A DNA stretch of 64,000 nucleotides from Cryptomeria japonica (GCF_030272615.1 NC_081412.1:473788157-473852156), one strand, 5' to 3'. Counted from the first letter of the stretch, positions 43,090 to 55,113 are shown. Numbers and translations: made by a program. Notes: generated by a model from the letters alone, not told the origin.

Positions 43090-45550
43090 GGGGGAACTAA
43101 TAGACACCATATCCGCTAAGGACACAATATGGTGTCCTAAGGGGTCAGATGGTGTCACAAGGGGTCATGTACTATCCTAAGGGGTCATATGGTGTCCTAA
43201 GGGGTCATATGGTGTCCTAAGGGGTCATAGGACACCATATAACCCCTAACGACACCATATGACCCCTTAGGATACCATATGACCTGTAATGACACCATAT
43301 GACCCCTAATGACACCATATGACCCCTTAGGACACCATATGACCTGTAACGACACCATATGATGTTGAGGGGTCATATTGTGTCACAAGGGGTAATGTTG
43401 TGTAATAGGATGTTAAAAGGGGTTATATAGTGTCTTAAGTGGTTATAGAACACCATATGACCCCTTAGGATACCATATGACCGCTAAGGACACCATACAG
43501 TGTCCTAAGGGGGTGTCACATGGGATCATGTCATGTACTAGTATGTTAAAAAGGGTCATATAGTGTCACAGGGGGTCATAGGACATCATATGACTCCTTA
43601 GGGTACCACATGACCCTTAATGACACCATATGACCCTTTAGGACACCATTGGTTTTCTAAGGGGTCATATTGTGTCAGAAGGGGTTATGTTGTGTACTGG
43701 GATGTTAAAAGGGGTCATATGGTGTCTTAAGGGGTCATAGAACACCATATGACCCTTTTGGACAACAGATGACCCCTAAGGACACCATATGGTATCCTAA
43801 GAGATCATATAGTGTTACAAGGGGTCATATCGTGTACTAGGATGTTAAAAGGGGTCCTATTGTGTCCTAAGGGGTCATAAGACACCATATGACCCCTTAG
43901 GACACCATATGACCCCTAATGACACCATATGGTGTCATAAGGGGTCATATTGTGTCACAAGGGGTCATGTCATGTACTAGGATGTTTAAAGGGGTCATAT
44001 GGTGTCCTAAGGGATCATAGGACACCATATGATGCCTAAGGACACCATATGGTGTCCTAAGGGGTCATGGTGTCACAAGGGGTCATGTCGTGTACTAGGA
44101 TGTTAAAAGGTGTCATATGGTGTCCTAAGGGGTCATATGGTGTCATTAGGGGTCATATAATGTCCTAAGGGCCCACACATGTGTTAGAAGAACATATGAC
44201 TCTTTAGGACACCATATGACCCCTTTAGACACCATATGACCCATTAGGATATCATATTGTTCTAAGGGGTCTTATGGTGTCATAAGGGGTCATGTTGTAT
44301 ACTAGGATGTTAAAAGGGGCCATATGGTGTCCTAAGGGGTCATATGGTATAGTTAGGGGTCATATGAGGTCCTAAAGGCCCACACACATGTAAGAACACC
44401 ATATGACCCCTTAGGACACCATACGATCCCTTATGACACCATATGACCCCTTGGGACACCATACGATCCCTTAGGACACTAGATGACCCATTAAAACATC
44501 ATATTGTGCTAAGGGTCTTATGGTGTCATAATGGGTCATCTCATGTACTAGGATGTTAAGAGGGGTCATATGGTGTCTTAAGGGGTCATATGGTGTTGTT
44601 AGAGGTTATATGATGTCCTAAGGGCCCACGCATGTGTTAGAACAACATATAACCCCTTAGGACACCATATGACCCTTAGGACACCATATGACCCATTTGG
44701 ACATCATATTGTCCTAAGGGGTCATGTAATGTACAAAGATGTTAAAAGGGGTCATATGGTGTCCTAAAGGGTCATACAGTGTCTTTAGGGGTCATATGGG
44801 GTCCTAAAGGCCCACACATGTGCTAGAACACCATATGACCCCTTAGGACATCATTGTCATAAGGAGTCATGTGGTGTCATAAGGGGTCATGTCATGTATT
44901 AGGATGTTAAAAGGGGCCATAGGTGTCCTAAGGGGTCATATGGTGTCGTTAGTGGTCATATGATGTCCTAAGGGCCCACACATGTGTTAGAAGAACATAT
45001 GACCCCTTAGGACATCATATAACCCATTTGGACATCATATTATCCTAAGGGCCCATGTCATGTACTAGGATGCTAAAAGGGGTCATAGGGTGTACTAAGG
45101 GGTCATATGGTGTTGTTAGGGGTCATATGGGGTCCTAAGGACCAACACATGTGTTAGAACATTTGAGCCCTTAGGACACCATACAACCCCTTAGGACACC
45201 ATATGACCCATTTGGGCATCATATTGTCCTAAGGGGTCATATGGTATCATAAGGGGTTATGTCGTGCACTAGAATGTTAAAAGGGGTCATACAGTCTTCT
45301 AAGGGGTCATATGGTCTAGTTAGGAGTCATATGATGTCCTAAGGGCCCACACGCGTTAGAACACCATATGACCCCTTAAAACACCATATGACTCCTTAGG
45401 ACACCATATGCCCCATTAGGACATCATATTGTCTAAAGGGGCCATGTAGTGTCATAAGGGGTCATACGGTGCCGTTAGAGGTCATATGATGTCCTAAGTG
45501 CCCACACATGTGTTAGAACAACATATGACCCCTTAGGACACCATATGACT
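43090..45550. repeat. satellite-like array of inverted about 20 bp units
   Basis: The unit is GGGGTCATATGGTGTCCTAA and its reverse complement TTAGGACACCATATGACCCC. Both orientations alternate in blocks over about 2.5 kb. A second landmark, ACTAGGATGTTAAAAGGGG, returns every 120-260 bp. From about 44160 a third, CCCACACATGTGTTAGAA, joins it, giving a higher-order unit. Copies vary by substitutions. There are no ORFs of note. Confidence 0.92.
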
Positions 45551-46327
45551 TGAAGCAGTCACCGACTAGGAGGGACCTCAAAGAGATCAGTCGAGACTAG
45601 TCAGCAAGAGTAAACACATTGGAAACATAGGGAAATGATGGAGGAAATGCATAATAGATTGAATTATATCATGAAAACTGATTACAACAAACTAGTAACA
45701 ACCAAGTTACAAAAAACGGTTCATAGGCCTGTTAAAACATGCTCAAAATATAGAATAGGTCACAACCGGGACCTCAAATCTTAAGATCTATCTTTTATGC
45801 TTAGTCTTACTTCTTCATTACATTTTAATGCTCTATTGCAATGGTTTATACAATCCAAGGGGATCCGGTTAGCCCAAAAAAGGGATAAAAATCTGAAGAA
45901 CAAGACCTAACGTGCAAAACCAACAAGGTTGGCCTCTGCCAAAGAAATTCCTCCAAAAAATCCAAGGTATGAAGCGTAGATCATGCAAAAAGGTTGGCCA
46001 CATGCTAAGGAACATCAGAATCAACACACAGAGTTTTGCAAGCTATGGGAGGGATCTAGTAGATCACTAATGCAAATTCAATCGGTAACAGAAAACTATC
46101 TCGAAAACTGGTAGTGCTAACTTTTTGGAAAATGATCCAAATTCTCCATGGTTTGGAAATAAGGAAGATGATCAGGTCTTCAAGAAAAATCCAACTCCAT
46201 AGGGCCTGGTGAGCCAAATCTGGGACACACAGAAAGAAATGCTAAAACTACAAACAAAAAGCAAAACAAAAAGGAAATATTTTTGGTTGATGCAAGATTT
46301 CTATGAACCAAGGATGCTCTTGTATCA
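45551..46327. mobile_element. 777 bp solo LTR inside the satellite
   Basis: Unrelated sequence interrupts the array. It starts TGAAGCAGTCACCG and ends CTCTTGTATCA, with TG/CA termini and near-inverted ends (TGAAGCA / TGTATCA). Flanks TGACT (45546-45550) and TGACC (46328-46332) differ by one base. The array consensus has TGACC. There is no coding sequence. Strand is unknown. Confidence 0.65.
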
Positions 46328-46479
46328 TGACCCATTTAAACATCATATTTTCCTAAGGGGTCATATCTTGTCATAAGAGATCATGTCATGTACTAGGATG
46401 TTAAAAGGGGTCATATGGTGTCCTAAGGGCCCACACATGTGTTATAACACAATATGAGTCCTTATGACACCATATGAGC

Positions 46480-46482
<3 letters not shown>
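46328..46482. repeat. satellite array, right end
   Basis: The same GGGGTCATATGGTGTCCTAA units, GATGTTAAAAGG and CCCACACATGTGTTA landmarks resume after the solo LTR. Confidence 0.85.
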
Positions 46483-46524
<42 letters not shown>

Positions 46525-46580
46525 TTTCCCCTTCCCCCCCTCTATCTCCCTTTCCCCTTCCCCCCCATCTCTCTCTCTCA
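46483..46580. repeat. CT microsatellite and C/T-rich tract
   Basis: About 19 CT units followed by CCCTTTCCCCTTCCCCCC-type sequence, bordering the satellite. Confidence 0.95.
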
Positions 46581-47461
46581 CACACTATTCCTCTCACCAT
46601 ATCCCTCAAGTATCTCTATCACTTTGCCTATATGTAAACAAATCAGATATTGAATATTAATTTGATATCCAAAATTTGTTTCCATTAGGGTGCCAAGGGA
46701 AATTTTTGGGTAGCATAGAAAAAAAATGTATAAATATCGATATCTGATATGTGGATCACACAAAATAGGTTTGTGGGTCATTTTGTGCATTCCAATGACT
46801 GTCGATTGGTTCACTCTTAGTGATGGTACATATTTCTTGGGGTTATAAATATCTAGCTGCTTCTGAGTTTTCTTTTCAAGTACTGTAAAAATATGTCTTT
46901 CCTGAAATGATTTAAAAACCCCACTTGATAATCAAAATTAATGAGCGATGTGACATAATCTATGTACTAAGTCCCTCACTTTGTCAATGTGATTAAATTT
47001 TATAAATTTTCAGACGCTATGTCAAGTGATACATATGAATATATTGTCATTTAGAAATGACAATATCTGCCATCGTCTTCAACTAGCGGCACTATCTTTT
47101 TAGCATGCCTGTGAAAATTAATTGCAATGGTACACAAATTATTATTTTGTTCACCTCGATTTTTAGGGTTATCAATTATCAATTGAGAAAATAAATTCCT
47201 TCAATCTAAAAATTCTTTATTATATTCCCATTTGTATGTAATCCAGGATATAATATAATATATATGTTACTAATATAATATTTTATTAATATCGGATATC
47301 CAACTTGGTTGGGTTTTTACCATGGCTAGATGTATTGACATCCAAGCCAAGCAAAAAGTCAACACGGATTTTTTGCATTTTTAGGCAAGTGGAGAAGGCA
47401 ATTTTTTTTCATATTGCCACTTTTTGGCCCCTCATGATCCTACACATACCCACCAAATCCG
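46581..47461. other. spacer or decayed 5' end of the + strand gypsy element
   Basis: No LTR or primer-binding site recognised. AT-rich, with chance ORFs only. Confidence 0.4.
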
Positions 47462-48130
47462 TTGAAAAGGACAAGTGTAAATATTTTTAAAGATATTATA
47501 TGGTGTATGGCTTGTCCAATACCATATTCACCATCAAAATGTGTGGTGGCTCAATCAACTCAAGAACTTGACATGTCATATGGTGGCAATAATGATGATC
47601 CATTCGAAGAAGATCACACTATTAATATGTTGTTAGTGAAACCTCATAGGATAAGAGATGAATATGCTTCTTCAGAGGATTATGGTACCAAGGTTGATCT
47701 TTATTGTCAAAGATATATGAACCAAGTATATCACCAACAAGTCTTTTCAGACACTGAGGATGACTTGAAGTCATAAATGCATATGTGAATGTTCTTATTT
47801 TTTAGAATAAGAAAGTTAATTTGAGGAGATAATCAAAAGAACAAATCACATCTTTCACAATTGCTACCATTGCTTAGGAAAGAAGCAACTATAATTTGAG
47901 AAATAGAACTGTTAATCCTTATTGGGGTAAAAATTGGTAGTTTATTTATAAAGGAAACACAAAATGTTGCTAAGGCTCTTGAGATTATCAAGAAGACAAG
48001 AGAAAAGGTTGAAGTGCCCAAAGTGTAGAAAGTTCAGTTTGATGTATTGAAGGACACTCAAAAAGTTGTTAAAATGGAGAAGGAAGCTTGTGAAAGCTTT
48101 CTACCTCCACTAAGAAAGAAAAAATGTCCA
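47462..48130 (+). pseudogene. probable gypsy gag/protease-upstream region, decayed
   Basis: The open part 47462-47776 has an acidic stretch, NNDDPFEEDHTINMLLV and FSDTEDDLKS, but no domain that I can name. It is followed, in the same orientation, by a clear gypsy protease, so it is probably the part between gag and protease. Frames are broken after 47776. Confidence 0.4.
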
Positions 48131-48580
48131 ACATTGAGGTGATTAAATTCAATTCTTCCTTGTATCCCAATTGTGCCTACTTTTTACATTATTTAAACCT
48201 TGTCTAAAATCAAGGTGTTTGTTCCTTTGCTGAAAATTAGGAAGACAATAGAGCATATGAACAATGCTATATCACTAATTCCAAATATCTTGAAGAGATA
48301 TATAGAGGGTAAAAAGAGTGGTAGTATATATGATAAGACTACTAAGCAAATCAATGTAATAAAAAATAAGGTCATGAAAACACCTGAAGTTTATTTGGAG
48401 ACTACACTCATGAAATGCCCTTCCCAAATATATCCATTCTATGTCACTTTATTCATCAACAACATATTACTGATAAATTGTATGATGGACTTAGGAGTTG
48501 TAGTCAATCTCATGCCATTAAGGAGTCATGAAAGAATTAGATATATGGGTAGACATTGTAGATGGTAAATGCTATGCTAT
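48131..48580 (+). pseudogene. Ty3/gypsy aspartic protease, decayed
   Basis: 48200-48568 reads VPLLKIRKTIEHMNNAISL, then PFYVTLFINNILLINC, MMDLGVVVNLMPL. The last part is the retropepsin flap-active site region, where D-S/T-G-A has become D-L-G-V, so the enzyme is inactive. It belongs to a different gypsy lineage from the element at 3867. Confidence 0.75.
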
Positions 48581-48683
48581 GGATAATTGAGTAGTTCCTA
48601 TCATTAGCATTGTGAAGAATGTTGATCTTAAAATGGCATTTCCTTCAGGGATTTTATAAGATGGGCATTACCATCATTGATAT

Positions 48684-49083
48684 TTGACTAGAATATGGAA
48701 TACTTTTATCCAAATAGTGGACTGCAATAGTTTTTGGGAATGTGCACTAGACCTATCATATGACACCATTCCAATAAATTGGAAGGAAGTCAAATACAAT
48801 AGAGAACCTAGATCACCAAAAGTTGTTGAAGATATAAACCCCAATGAGTTGATTTTCTTTTGTGACATCGACATGGATAAATTTGGGGTTGAACCTGCAC
48901 AACCCATACTAATAAGTACTGATCCTAGTAGTACTGAGGTACAAAATGTTTAAGATGGGGTGTGACAAATGTACTTTTATGGTGTAGGTTCCAAGAAAGG
49001 ATCAGGAGCCAATGTTCTTTTTATTGCACCTAATGAAATAACTTATAAATATTTATTTTTTATTGAATTTTGAGTGTAATAAC
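48684..49083 (+). pseudogene. gypsy RNase H-like domain, first part
   Basis: Open to 48953 (SYDTIPINWKEVKYNREP and IDMDKFGVEPAQPILIST), then after stops MYFYGVGSKKGSGANVLFIAP, the opening of an RNase H (usually YFDGA ... GAGVLL). The domain is interrupted by the LINE and continues at 57026 (EALFLDLNLTMKHGIKL). Confidence 0.75.
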
Positions 49084-49100
49084 AATATAGATGAGTAGGA
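49084..49100. other. left 17 bp target-site duplication of the LINE
   Basis: AATATAGATGAGTAGGA here is repeated exactly at 57009-57025. The host gypsy frame joins sensibly when the segment between the copies is ignored. Confidence 0.9.
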
Positions 49101-50674
49101 TGCCTTTCAATGCCCTCACCATAATATTCTGGCGAAATGCGAAATTGCCAAGGTTTGCGGCAGGGGGGTGCAGACAAGTCTTCGGCTCATGTCCGCAGAG
49201 CATTTCAATCTACAGTCCGCAAAGCAAGAAAAACCCTGTAACAAATGAAGTTCGGTTTTCGGTTGGCAAAGCGGGCAAGTTTGGGGAAAATGCAGTAATT
49301 AGGGCAAAAATGGATGATGCCTTGTCACTACCCTCCGACGGAAACTGGCATATCGTTCGCTCGAAAAAGGCCAGGAAGAAGATGGGCGTAAGTAGAAACA
49401 GATCTTTCAACTTCGATTGGCATAAATCCGCAGCCTCAAACCTTTATCCGGCCACCGGGGCAAACACGGTGCCGCTCGGGAAAGTGAGGAATTTTGAGCC
49501 AAAATCCAGAATAAAACCGAGGCGAATTTGTAAAATTCTGGCAAAATTAACGGAACCCCAATTCAATTTATTTAGCAAATGTGGGGTTTTTGCAAAGTGG
49601 ACGGGAATTGGAGAAGATACTGGTAAAATTATTGAGTGGTGGATGGCCCTATACCCGAGACAGGTAAGTATATCTATCCTGGAGAATAATTTTCTGGCAA
49701 TTTTGTGTGATAACCAAAATACAAAAAATGATATTCTCTATGGTTTGGTTAAATTATATAAAGGTTATGGTTTTTTTCGTTGTGATTGGAAACTGAACTT
49801 TGATCCTCAATCCCAGAATTTAAACAAGTACCCTAGATGGATTAGTCTGGGTACATTACCAGTTGAATATTTGAATTTTGAAATCCTAGAATATATTGGG
49901 GATCAATTCGGTTCTTTTTTGGGATGTGAAGGTCTAGAAAATGGGGTTGTAAAAATGAATATCAAAATCTTAGTTGAATCTGATATTAATTCACTGGACT
50001 TAGAACCCATCACGCTAGTATCGAACAGCGGGGAGTGGAACATCCAACCCACTTTCTACTATGGGGCTATAAATGAATCTGATGTTAGATTGAAAACATG
50101 CCCAGCGCTGGTTAAGAGTATCGAACAAATGGATAACTCTTTCTCAGATCAGCACAAATAAACTCCAATAAATACATCCCCTGGTCACGACAATAGTCTG
50201 ACTGTGGCTTACCCTGATGAAAATAGAAACTACACCTACAGCAACATTAATGATCTTGATAAAATTATAGATGAGGCAAACTCTATAAAAGAAGATGCCT
50301 TAGTGGAGATGACAAAAAGAATCTCAAATTCGGTGGAGTCATTGAAACTTCCATCTAACACAAAATCAGACGAAAAATTGGAACAAGAAAATGAGGCAGA
50401 TCTAGAAGAAATATCTTCTAGAATGGCTGCTGTTCTTGAGGTATTCGATAATAAGGTAGTTGAAAATCTTTCTCCGGAAGACGAAGCTGAGAAGAGGTTC
50501 CTAATTCAGGAACTCTTGGCATCTATGGATGAGGAAGAAAATAATGAGAATAGGTCTGGAGATAGAATAACTATTCCTGTCAATGACTTTTCAGTAGCTC
50601 AGCCCCAACTGGGAGAGGATAATGGTGAGGGAGTGATTGTGCCCCAGCAAACCTTAGGAATAAAAAACATATAG
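49100..50674 (+). pseudogene. LINE ORF1 (DUF4283-like), one in-frame stop
   Basis: ORF1 proteins bind LINE RNA and form the ribonucleoprotein. The frame runs from the ATG at 49100 (its A belongs to the target duplication) through TAA at 50159-50161 to TAG at 50672-50674, about 525 codons. The DUF4283-like region is at about residues 155-300 (FSKCGVFAKWTGIGED, then PRWISLGTLPVEYLNFEIL, EYIGDQFGSFLGCEG). The part after the internal stop is acidic and Glu-rich (EDEAEKRFLIQELLASMDE). An earlier ATG at 49091 lies wholly in target DNA. The first part (49100-50161) is long enough to give a truncated protein of about 353 residues. Confidence 0.85.
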
Positions 50675-50829
50675 GACGGGAAAAACTGTCCTGACTGCGC
50701 TAGAGAAGCCAAAAGTAGAGGCAGAAAATCTTTGAGCGAGTTAAGATTGCAGGATGGAAACGCTAAAGACCAAGGCAAATTGACAGCCTTCTTTGATGCT
50801 GGGAAGGGGAAGGGCCTTCCCATGGCCCC

Positions 50830-53800
50830 ATGAAAATCTCTTCATGGAATGTTAGGGGCATGAACGCCCCTAACAAACAGCGTCTAATTAGACGCAACAT
50901 TATTAAATGGAAACATGATATCGTTCTCATACAAGAAACTAAATTAGCCCAGGTAGAAGCTGAGGCTTTTAAAAGGAAATTAGGTCTTCTTTGCGGTGAA
51001 TTTGTGGAAGCCAGGGGCGCCTCTGATGGTATTGGAATTATTTGGAATCCGCGTAGTATTAATTTTTATCCTATAGCAGGTAATAGAAATTGGCTATTGG
51101 GAAAGGTTATAAGCAAACACAGCAAATTTACTTTCACCCTTATAAACATTTATGGCCCGATCCCGGATGCCGGCAAGCGCAGAGTTTGGTCAGAACTCTC
51201 GGCTATGATGGGGCTAGATACCTCTTCCCCTATTATTCTCGGAGGGGACTTCAATGCTATCCTGAATTTATCAGAAAAAAAGGGTGGTATTCATAAGGAA
51301 CCGCAATCCTTAAAAGACTTTAAAGAGTGGGTAGCTTATAACAATCTTATAGATATAGAAACCAATAATGGTGTGTATACCTGGTATAATAGAAGATCAG
51401 GCTTTACACAAATCACGGAGAGACTAGATAGATTCCTTTTTAGAGGGAACTTGAGCGATCTAGCGGTTAACCTCTCTGCCTCACTACTCCCATCCTCAGG
51501 ATTTGATCATTACCCTGTCATCCTCAATATTGAGGGAGAGGCTACACCGCGGTGTTGTCCCTTTAAATTTGAAAAAATGTGGATGCAAAATCCAGACTTC
51601 TATGACCTGATCTCCAGGTGGTGGTCTGAGGTAAGTTTCCAGGGATCAAAGATGTTTTGCCTTGTAAATAAATTAAAACATATCAAGTGCAAGTTACTGA
51701 CATGGAATAGTGAAGTTTTCGGCAACATTTTTGAAACCAAAATGTCATTAGAAAAAGAAATCGCAGACCTTAATGAAAAAGTGTTTAGACTTGGAATGGA
51801 TCAGGATAGCTTCCTCAAAGAAAAGGAGCTCCTCGGGAAATACGAGGATGCGTTATCAAAAGAAGAAATATTTTGGAAACAGAAGTCTAGAGAGAATTGG
51901 CTTCAAAATGGGGATAGGAATACTAAGTTCTTCCACAATAGTACAAAATTAAGGAGGAACACTAACGGTATTCACAAGATCATGAGTAATAATGGTATTC
52001 TACTGGAAGATCAAACTGACATAACTACAGAAGCGGTTAACCATTTTAAAACCCTGTTCAGCTCTGAATATTCTCTTAAAGATGCCAATCTTACTATTCT
52101 TAGGAACATTCCTAAGATCATAACTGAAAATCAAAATAAAGCGCTTTGCAACAAATTTACAGAATCAGAAGTAAAAGTTGCATTGGGGCAGCTTAACCCT
52201 GATAAAGCTCCCGGCTCGGATGGATTTCCTGCTTGCTTTTTCCAAAAATGTTGGCACATTATTGGTAAAGAGGTTGTGGAAGCTTTGAAAGCTGTTAGAA
52301 ACTCGGGGAGTATTTTAAGGGAAATCAACAACACTTTCATTACTTTGATCCCAAAAAAGGAGGAATCAAGAAATTTTGAAGACTTTCGCCCTATCTCTTT
52401 ATGTAACACAATTTACAAACTTTTTACTAAAATTTTAGCAAACAGATTGAAAAGCATCCTTCTGTGCATTATTTCTGAGGAACAGACTGGTTTCTTACTA
52501 GGTAGATCTATCTTTGATGGCATTATTATTGCTCAAGAAGTCATACACTCGATACAACAGAATCGATCAGCTGCGATGATGATCAAGCTTGACATCAAGA
52601 AGGCTTATGACAAGGTTGATTGGAGATTTCTGTGTAAATGTTTAGAATCCTTTGGCTTTTCTAAACAATGGATCAATTTAATCTTCGAATGCATTTCATC
52701 GCCCAGGATATCATTGCTTATAAATGGTTCCCCAGCAGGCTTCTTCCAGATATCTAGAGGGATTAGACAAGGAGATCCTTTATCCCCTTTTTTATTTATC
52801 ATAATGGCAGAGGGCCTTGGGAGAATCATTTCATGTGCTCGAATGAATCAGATTATCAAAGGTATTAAAATCACTAATGGAATGGAGGCCATTTCCCACC
52901 AGCAGTTTGCTGATGACATAATGCTGATGGGAAGTGCGAATAGGTCTGAAGCCATGGCTTTCAAGAGGATTCTTGACATCTATGCATTAGCCTCTGGTCA
53001 GGAAGTGAACAGGAATAAATCGGAGATCTTCTTCTTTAACACTCCGCAAAACATAGAGTCAGATATTTGTAATATCTTAGGGTTTGATAAAGGGAAACTC
53101 CCTTGTAAATATCTAGGGATTTCGATGGATAAGGGAAACAATATAAATTCATTATGGAAAGGAATCCTTGAAAAGATGGATCTCAGGTTGAATTCTTGGA
53201 AGAACAAATGCCTATCTTCGGCTGGGAGATTAACATTACTAAAAGCTGTAATGGCGGCTATTCCGATATTCCAGATGTCTTGCCAGCAATTACCTAAAGG
53301 TGCCCGTTTAGAAATGATTAAAAAGATGAGGAAGTTCTTTTGGAATATGAACTCTGAAAAAAAGAAATATGCTTTAATATCTTGGGATAAAATTAGCCAG
53401 CCTATCAGTATAGGGGGTGTTGGCATCAAAGACTTGGGAGTTCAAAACTTGGCTCTGGGGGCGAAATTAGTCTGGAAAATGTACACGGACCTGGATCTTA
53501 AATGGGTAAGGATCCTCAAAGCTAAATATCTCACTAATTCCAACCCTGATAGTATTTTGAGGACGGAGTTACTTCCGAAGGGATCCAAAGTCTGGAATTT
53601 TATGTTAGAATGTAGAAAGGTGATCAGAGACTATTTGACTTGGGATATTGCGGATGGTTCTGAGGCATTGTTCTGGGAAGACTCATGGGGGGGTTATTCT
53701 GCCCTTGACAAATCTGGAATAAGCGTAGAAGGTATTGAACATTGTAAATCAAATAGGGGCAGGTATGTCAAGGATTATATCAAGCTGGTTTCCAATGACC

Positions 53801-54501
53801 CCGCATTGGGTTGGGAGTGGAAACCCCTTGATGAGATGAACTTGACAAATGCAGACAAGGAAATTCTCTGGAATAATTTGAGGAATAGGCATTTCTCATT
53901 ACATAACGGGAAAGACAAGATAATTTGGGCTGGTAGTTCTTCGGGCATTTATAAAGCCAAAGAAGGTTACTCACTTTTAAAACTCAGAAGAGCTGTAACC
54001 AATCCTAATATTCCGATTAGCCTTTGCTGGAATAACGTGGGTCTTCCCAAAGCTGGCATTCTCTCATGGGCAGCTTCCCAGAAGAGGATTCTTACTGCAG
54101 ATTGGTTCTTGAAATTAGGATTCCTGGGACCATCGAGATGCCCTCTATGTGAATCCGAGGAAGAAAACGTGGACCACCTGCTTCTTAGTTGTAGTTTCAG
54201 CCAGAGGTGTTGGGATTGGCTTTGCTCAAGCCTCGGTTGGCCGACTCCGAGACCGAGGGATATTTCAGAATGGCTGATTAGCTGGCAACCTCCCTTTACA
54301 AAGGATGTTTACCACTTAGTATGGAAAATAGCACTGACAATCCTCATATGGGAAATATGGAAGGAGAGAAACAGGTGGATCTTTAAAGAATCAAAATTGA
54401 GGGTAGTATCCCTTCTTAATAAGATCGAGGCTTCAATTGTGGAAAAAATCAATAACAAACTAAGACATACCCAGGGAAAGACTAATAATTTAACCAAATG
54501 A
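50830..54501 (+). CDS. LINE ORF2: endonuclease and reverse transcriptase, 1223 residues
   Basis: It nicks target DNA and copies LINE RNA at the nick. An APE-type endonuclease fills about residues 1-230 (MKISSWNVRGMNAPNKQR, LIQETKL, GGDFNAI, DRFLF and a GFDHYPV block). Reverse transcriptase covers about 480-760 (FITLIPKK, FRPISLCN, IKLDIKKAYDKVDW, GIRQGDPLSPFLFI, and QQFADDIML at about residue 693 with both aspartates). A zf-RVT-like region near 1035-1130 has WAASQKRILTADWF and CPLCESEEENVDHLL. There are no internal stops or shifts. It ends at TGA 54499-54501, and the same frame continues into RNase H. The catalytic motifs I could check are present. Confidence 0.93.
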   Translation: MKISSWNVRGMNAPNKQRLIRRNIIKWKHDIVLIQETKLAQVEAEAFKRKLGLLCGEFVEARGASDGIGIIWNPRSINFYPIAGNRNWLLGKVISKHSKFTFTLINIYGPIPDAGKRRVWSELSAMMGLDTSSPIILGGDFNAILNLSEKKGGIHKEPQSLKDFKEWVAYNNLIDIETNNGVYTWYNRRSGFTQITERLDRFLFRGNLSDLAVNLSASLLPSSGFDHYPVILNIEGEATPRCCPFKFEKMWMQNPDFYDLISRWWSEVSFQGSKMFCLVNKLKHIKCKLLTWNSEVFGNIFETKMSLEKEIADLNEKVFRLGMDQDSFLKEKELLGKYEDALSKEEIFWKQKSRENWLQNGDRNTKFFHNSTKLRRNTNGIHKIMSNNGILLEDQTDITTEAVNHFKTLFSSEYSLKDANLTILRNIPKIITENQNKALCNKFTESEVKVALGQLNPDKAPGSDGFPACFFQKCWHIIGKEVVEALKAVRNSGSILREINNTFITLIPKKEESRNFEDFRPISLCNTIYKLFTKILANRLKSILLCIISEEQTGFLLGRSIFDGIIIAQEVIHSIQQNRSAAMMIKLDIKKAYDKVDWRFLCKCLESFGFSKQWINLIFECISSPRISLLINGSPAGFFQISRGIRQGDPLSPFLFIIMAEGLGRIISCARMNQIIKGIKITNGMEAISHQQFADDIMLMGSANRSEAMAFKRILDIYALASGQEVNRNKSEIFFFNTPQNIESDICNILGFDKGKLPCKYLGISMDKGNNINSLWKGILEKMDLRLNSWKNKCLSSAGRLTLLKAVMAAIPIFQMSCQQLPKGARLEMIKKMRKFFWNMNSEKKKYALISWDKISQPISIGGVGIKDLGVQNLALGAKLVWKMYTDLDLKWVRILKAKYLTNSNPDSILRTELLPKGSKVWNFMLECRKVIRDYLTWDIADGSEALFWEDSWGGYSALDKSGISVEGIEHCKSNRGRYVKDYIKLVSNDPALGWEWKPLDEMNLTNADKEILWNNLRNRHFSLHNGKDKIIWAGSSSGIYKAKEGYSLLKLRRAVTNPNIPISLCWNNVGLPKAGILSWAASQKRILTADWFLKLGFLGPSRCPLCESEEENVDHLLLSCSFSQRCWDWLCSSLGWPTPRPRDISEWLISWQPPFTKDVYHLVWKIALTILIWEIWKERNRWIFKESKLRVVSLLNKIEASIVEKINNKLRHTQGKTNNLTK

Positions 54502-55113
54502 GATGAGGTTCTTCGATCTAAATGGATGGGTTTGATTATTCCCCCGTTCATGGGAAGTGGAGGTGAACAGTCTGTGATAGAAAGGAAGCTTACAAAGTGG
54601 ACTCCCCCCCGAATGGGCTGGGCCAAGCTTAATTTCGATGGTGCCTCTCGTGGAAATCCTGGTATAGAAGGTATAGGGTGTGCAATTCACCAGGACAACG
54701 GTGTACTAATTGCTAGCATTAATAAGCCTATTGGCTGGGCCTCGAATAACTTGGCTGAGTTCTCAGCATTACGGGAGGGATTGATTTTAGCCAAATCACT
54801 TGGGATAAAATATCTAGAAATTGAGGGGGATTCATCGTTAACTATAAATGCAGTCAGGACTAGGGTAGTGTCAAACAGGAAATTGCAAGCGGAACTAAAA
54901 AGTATTTTGGACTTGATCAAATACTTTGAGGAAACTTCGGTCAATCATATTTATAGGGAAGGAAACACTATTGCAGACAAGTTAGCCAATTTAGGGGCAG
55001 ATGGGAATTCGTATGTCTTTAGAATGGTTTGCCCCATGGATATTTTAGGTGATGTACGTAATTCCCCTTCATATCACTCCTCTCCAAATCCTCTCCTGGT
55101 CCCTCATTTATAA
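54502..55113 (+). pseudogene. LINE ORF2 C-terminal RNase H, separated by one stop
   Basis: In frame with ORF2 after the TGA at 54499. It reads AKLNFDGASRGNPG, then GIGCAIHQDNG, LAEFSALREGL, LEIEGDSSLTINA and NTIADKLANLGAD. These supply the D-E-D-D residues of a plant-type RNase H. An ATG at 54526 could start it separately, but common frame and position suggest that it was the C-terminus of ORF2. The stop is the only lesion seen. Confidence 0.88.

Noticed and set aside
43090-46480. CRISPR-like array
   Set aside because: Repeats are in both orientations with no unique spacers, and the DNA is plant nuclear.
52998-53429. 143-residue - strand ORF within LINE ORF2
   Set aside because: It lies wholly inside the well-supported reverse transcriptase frame.
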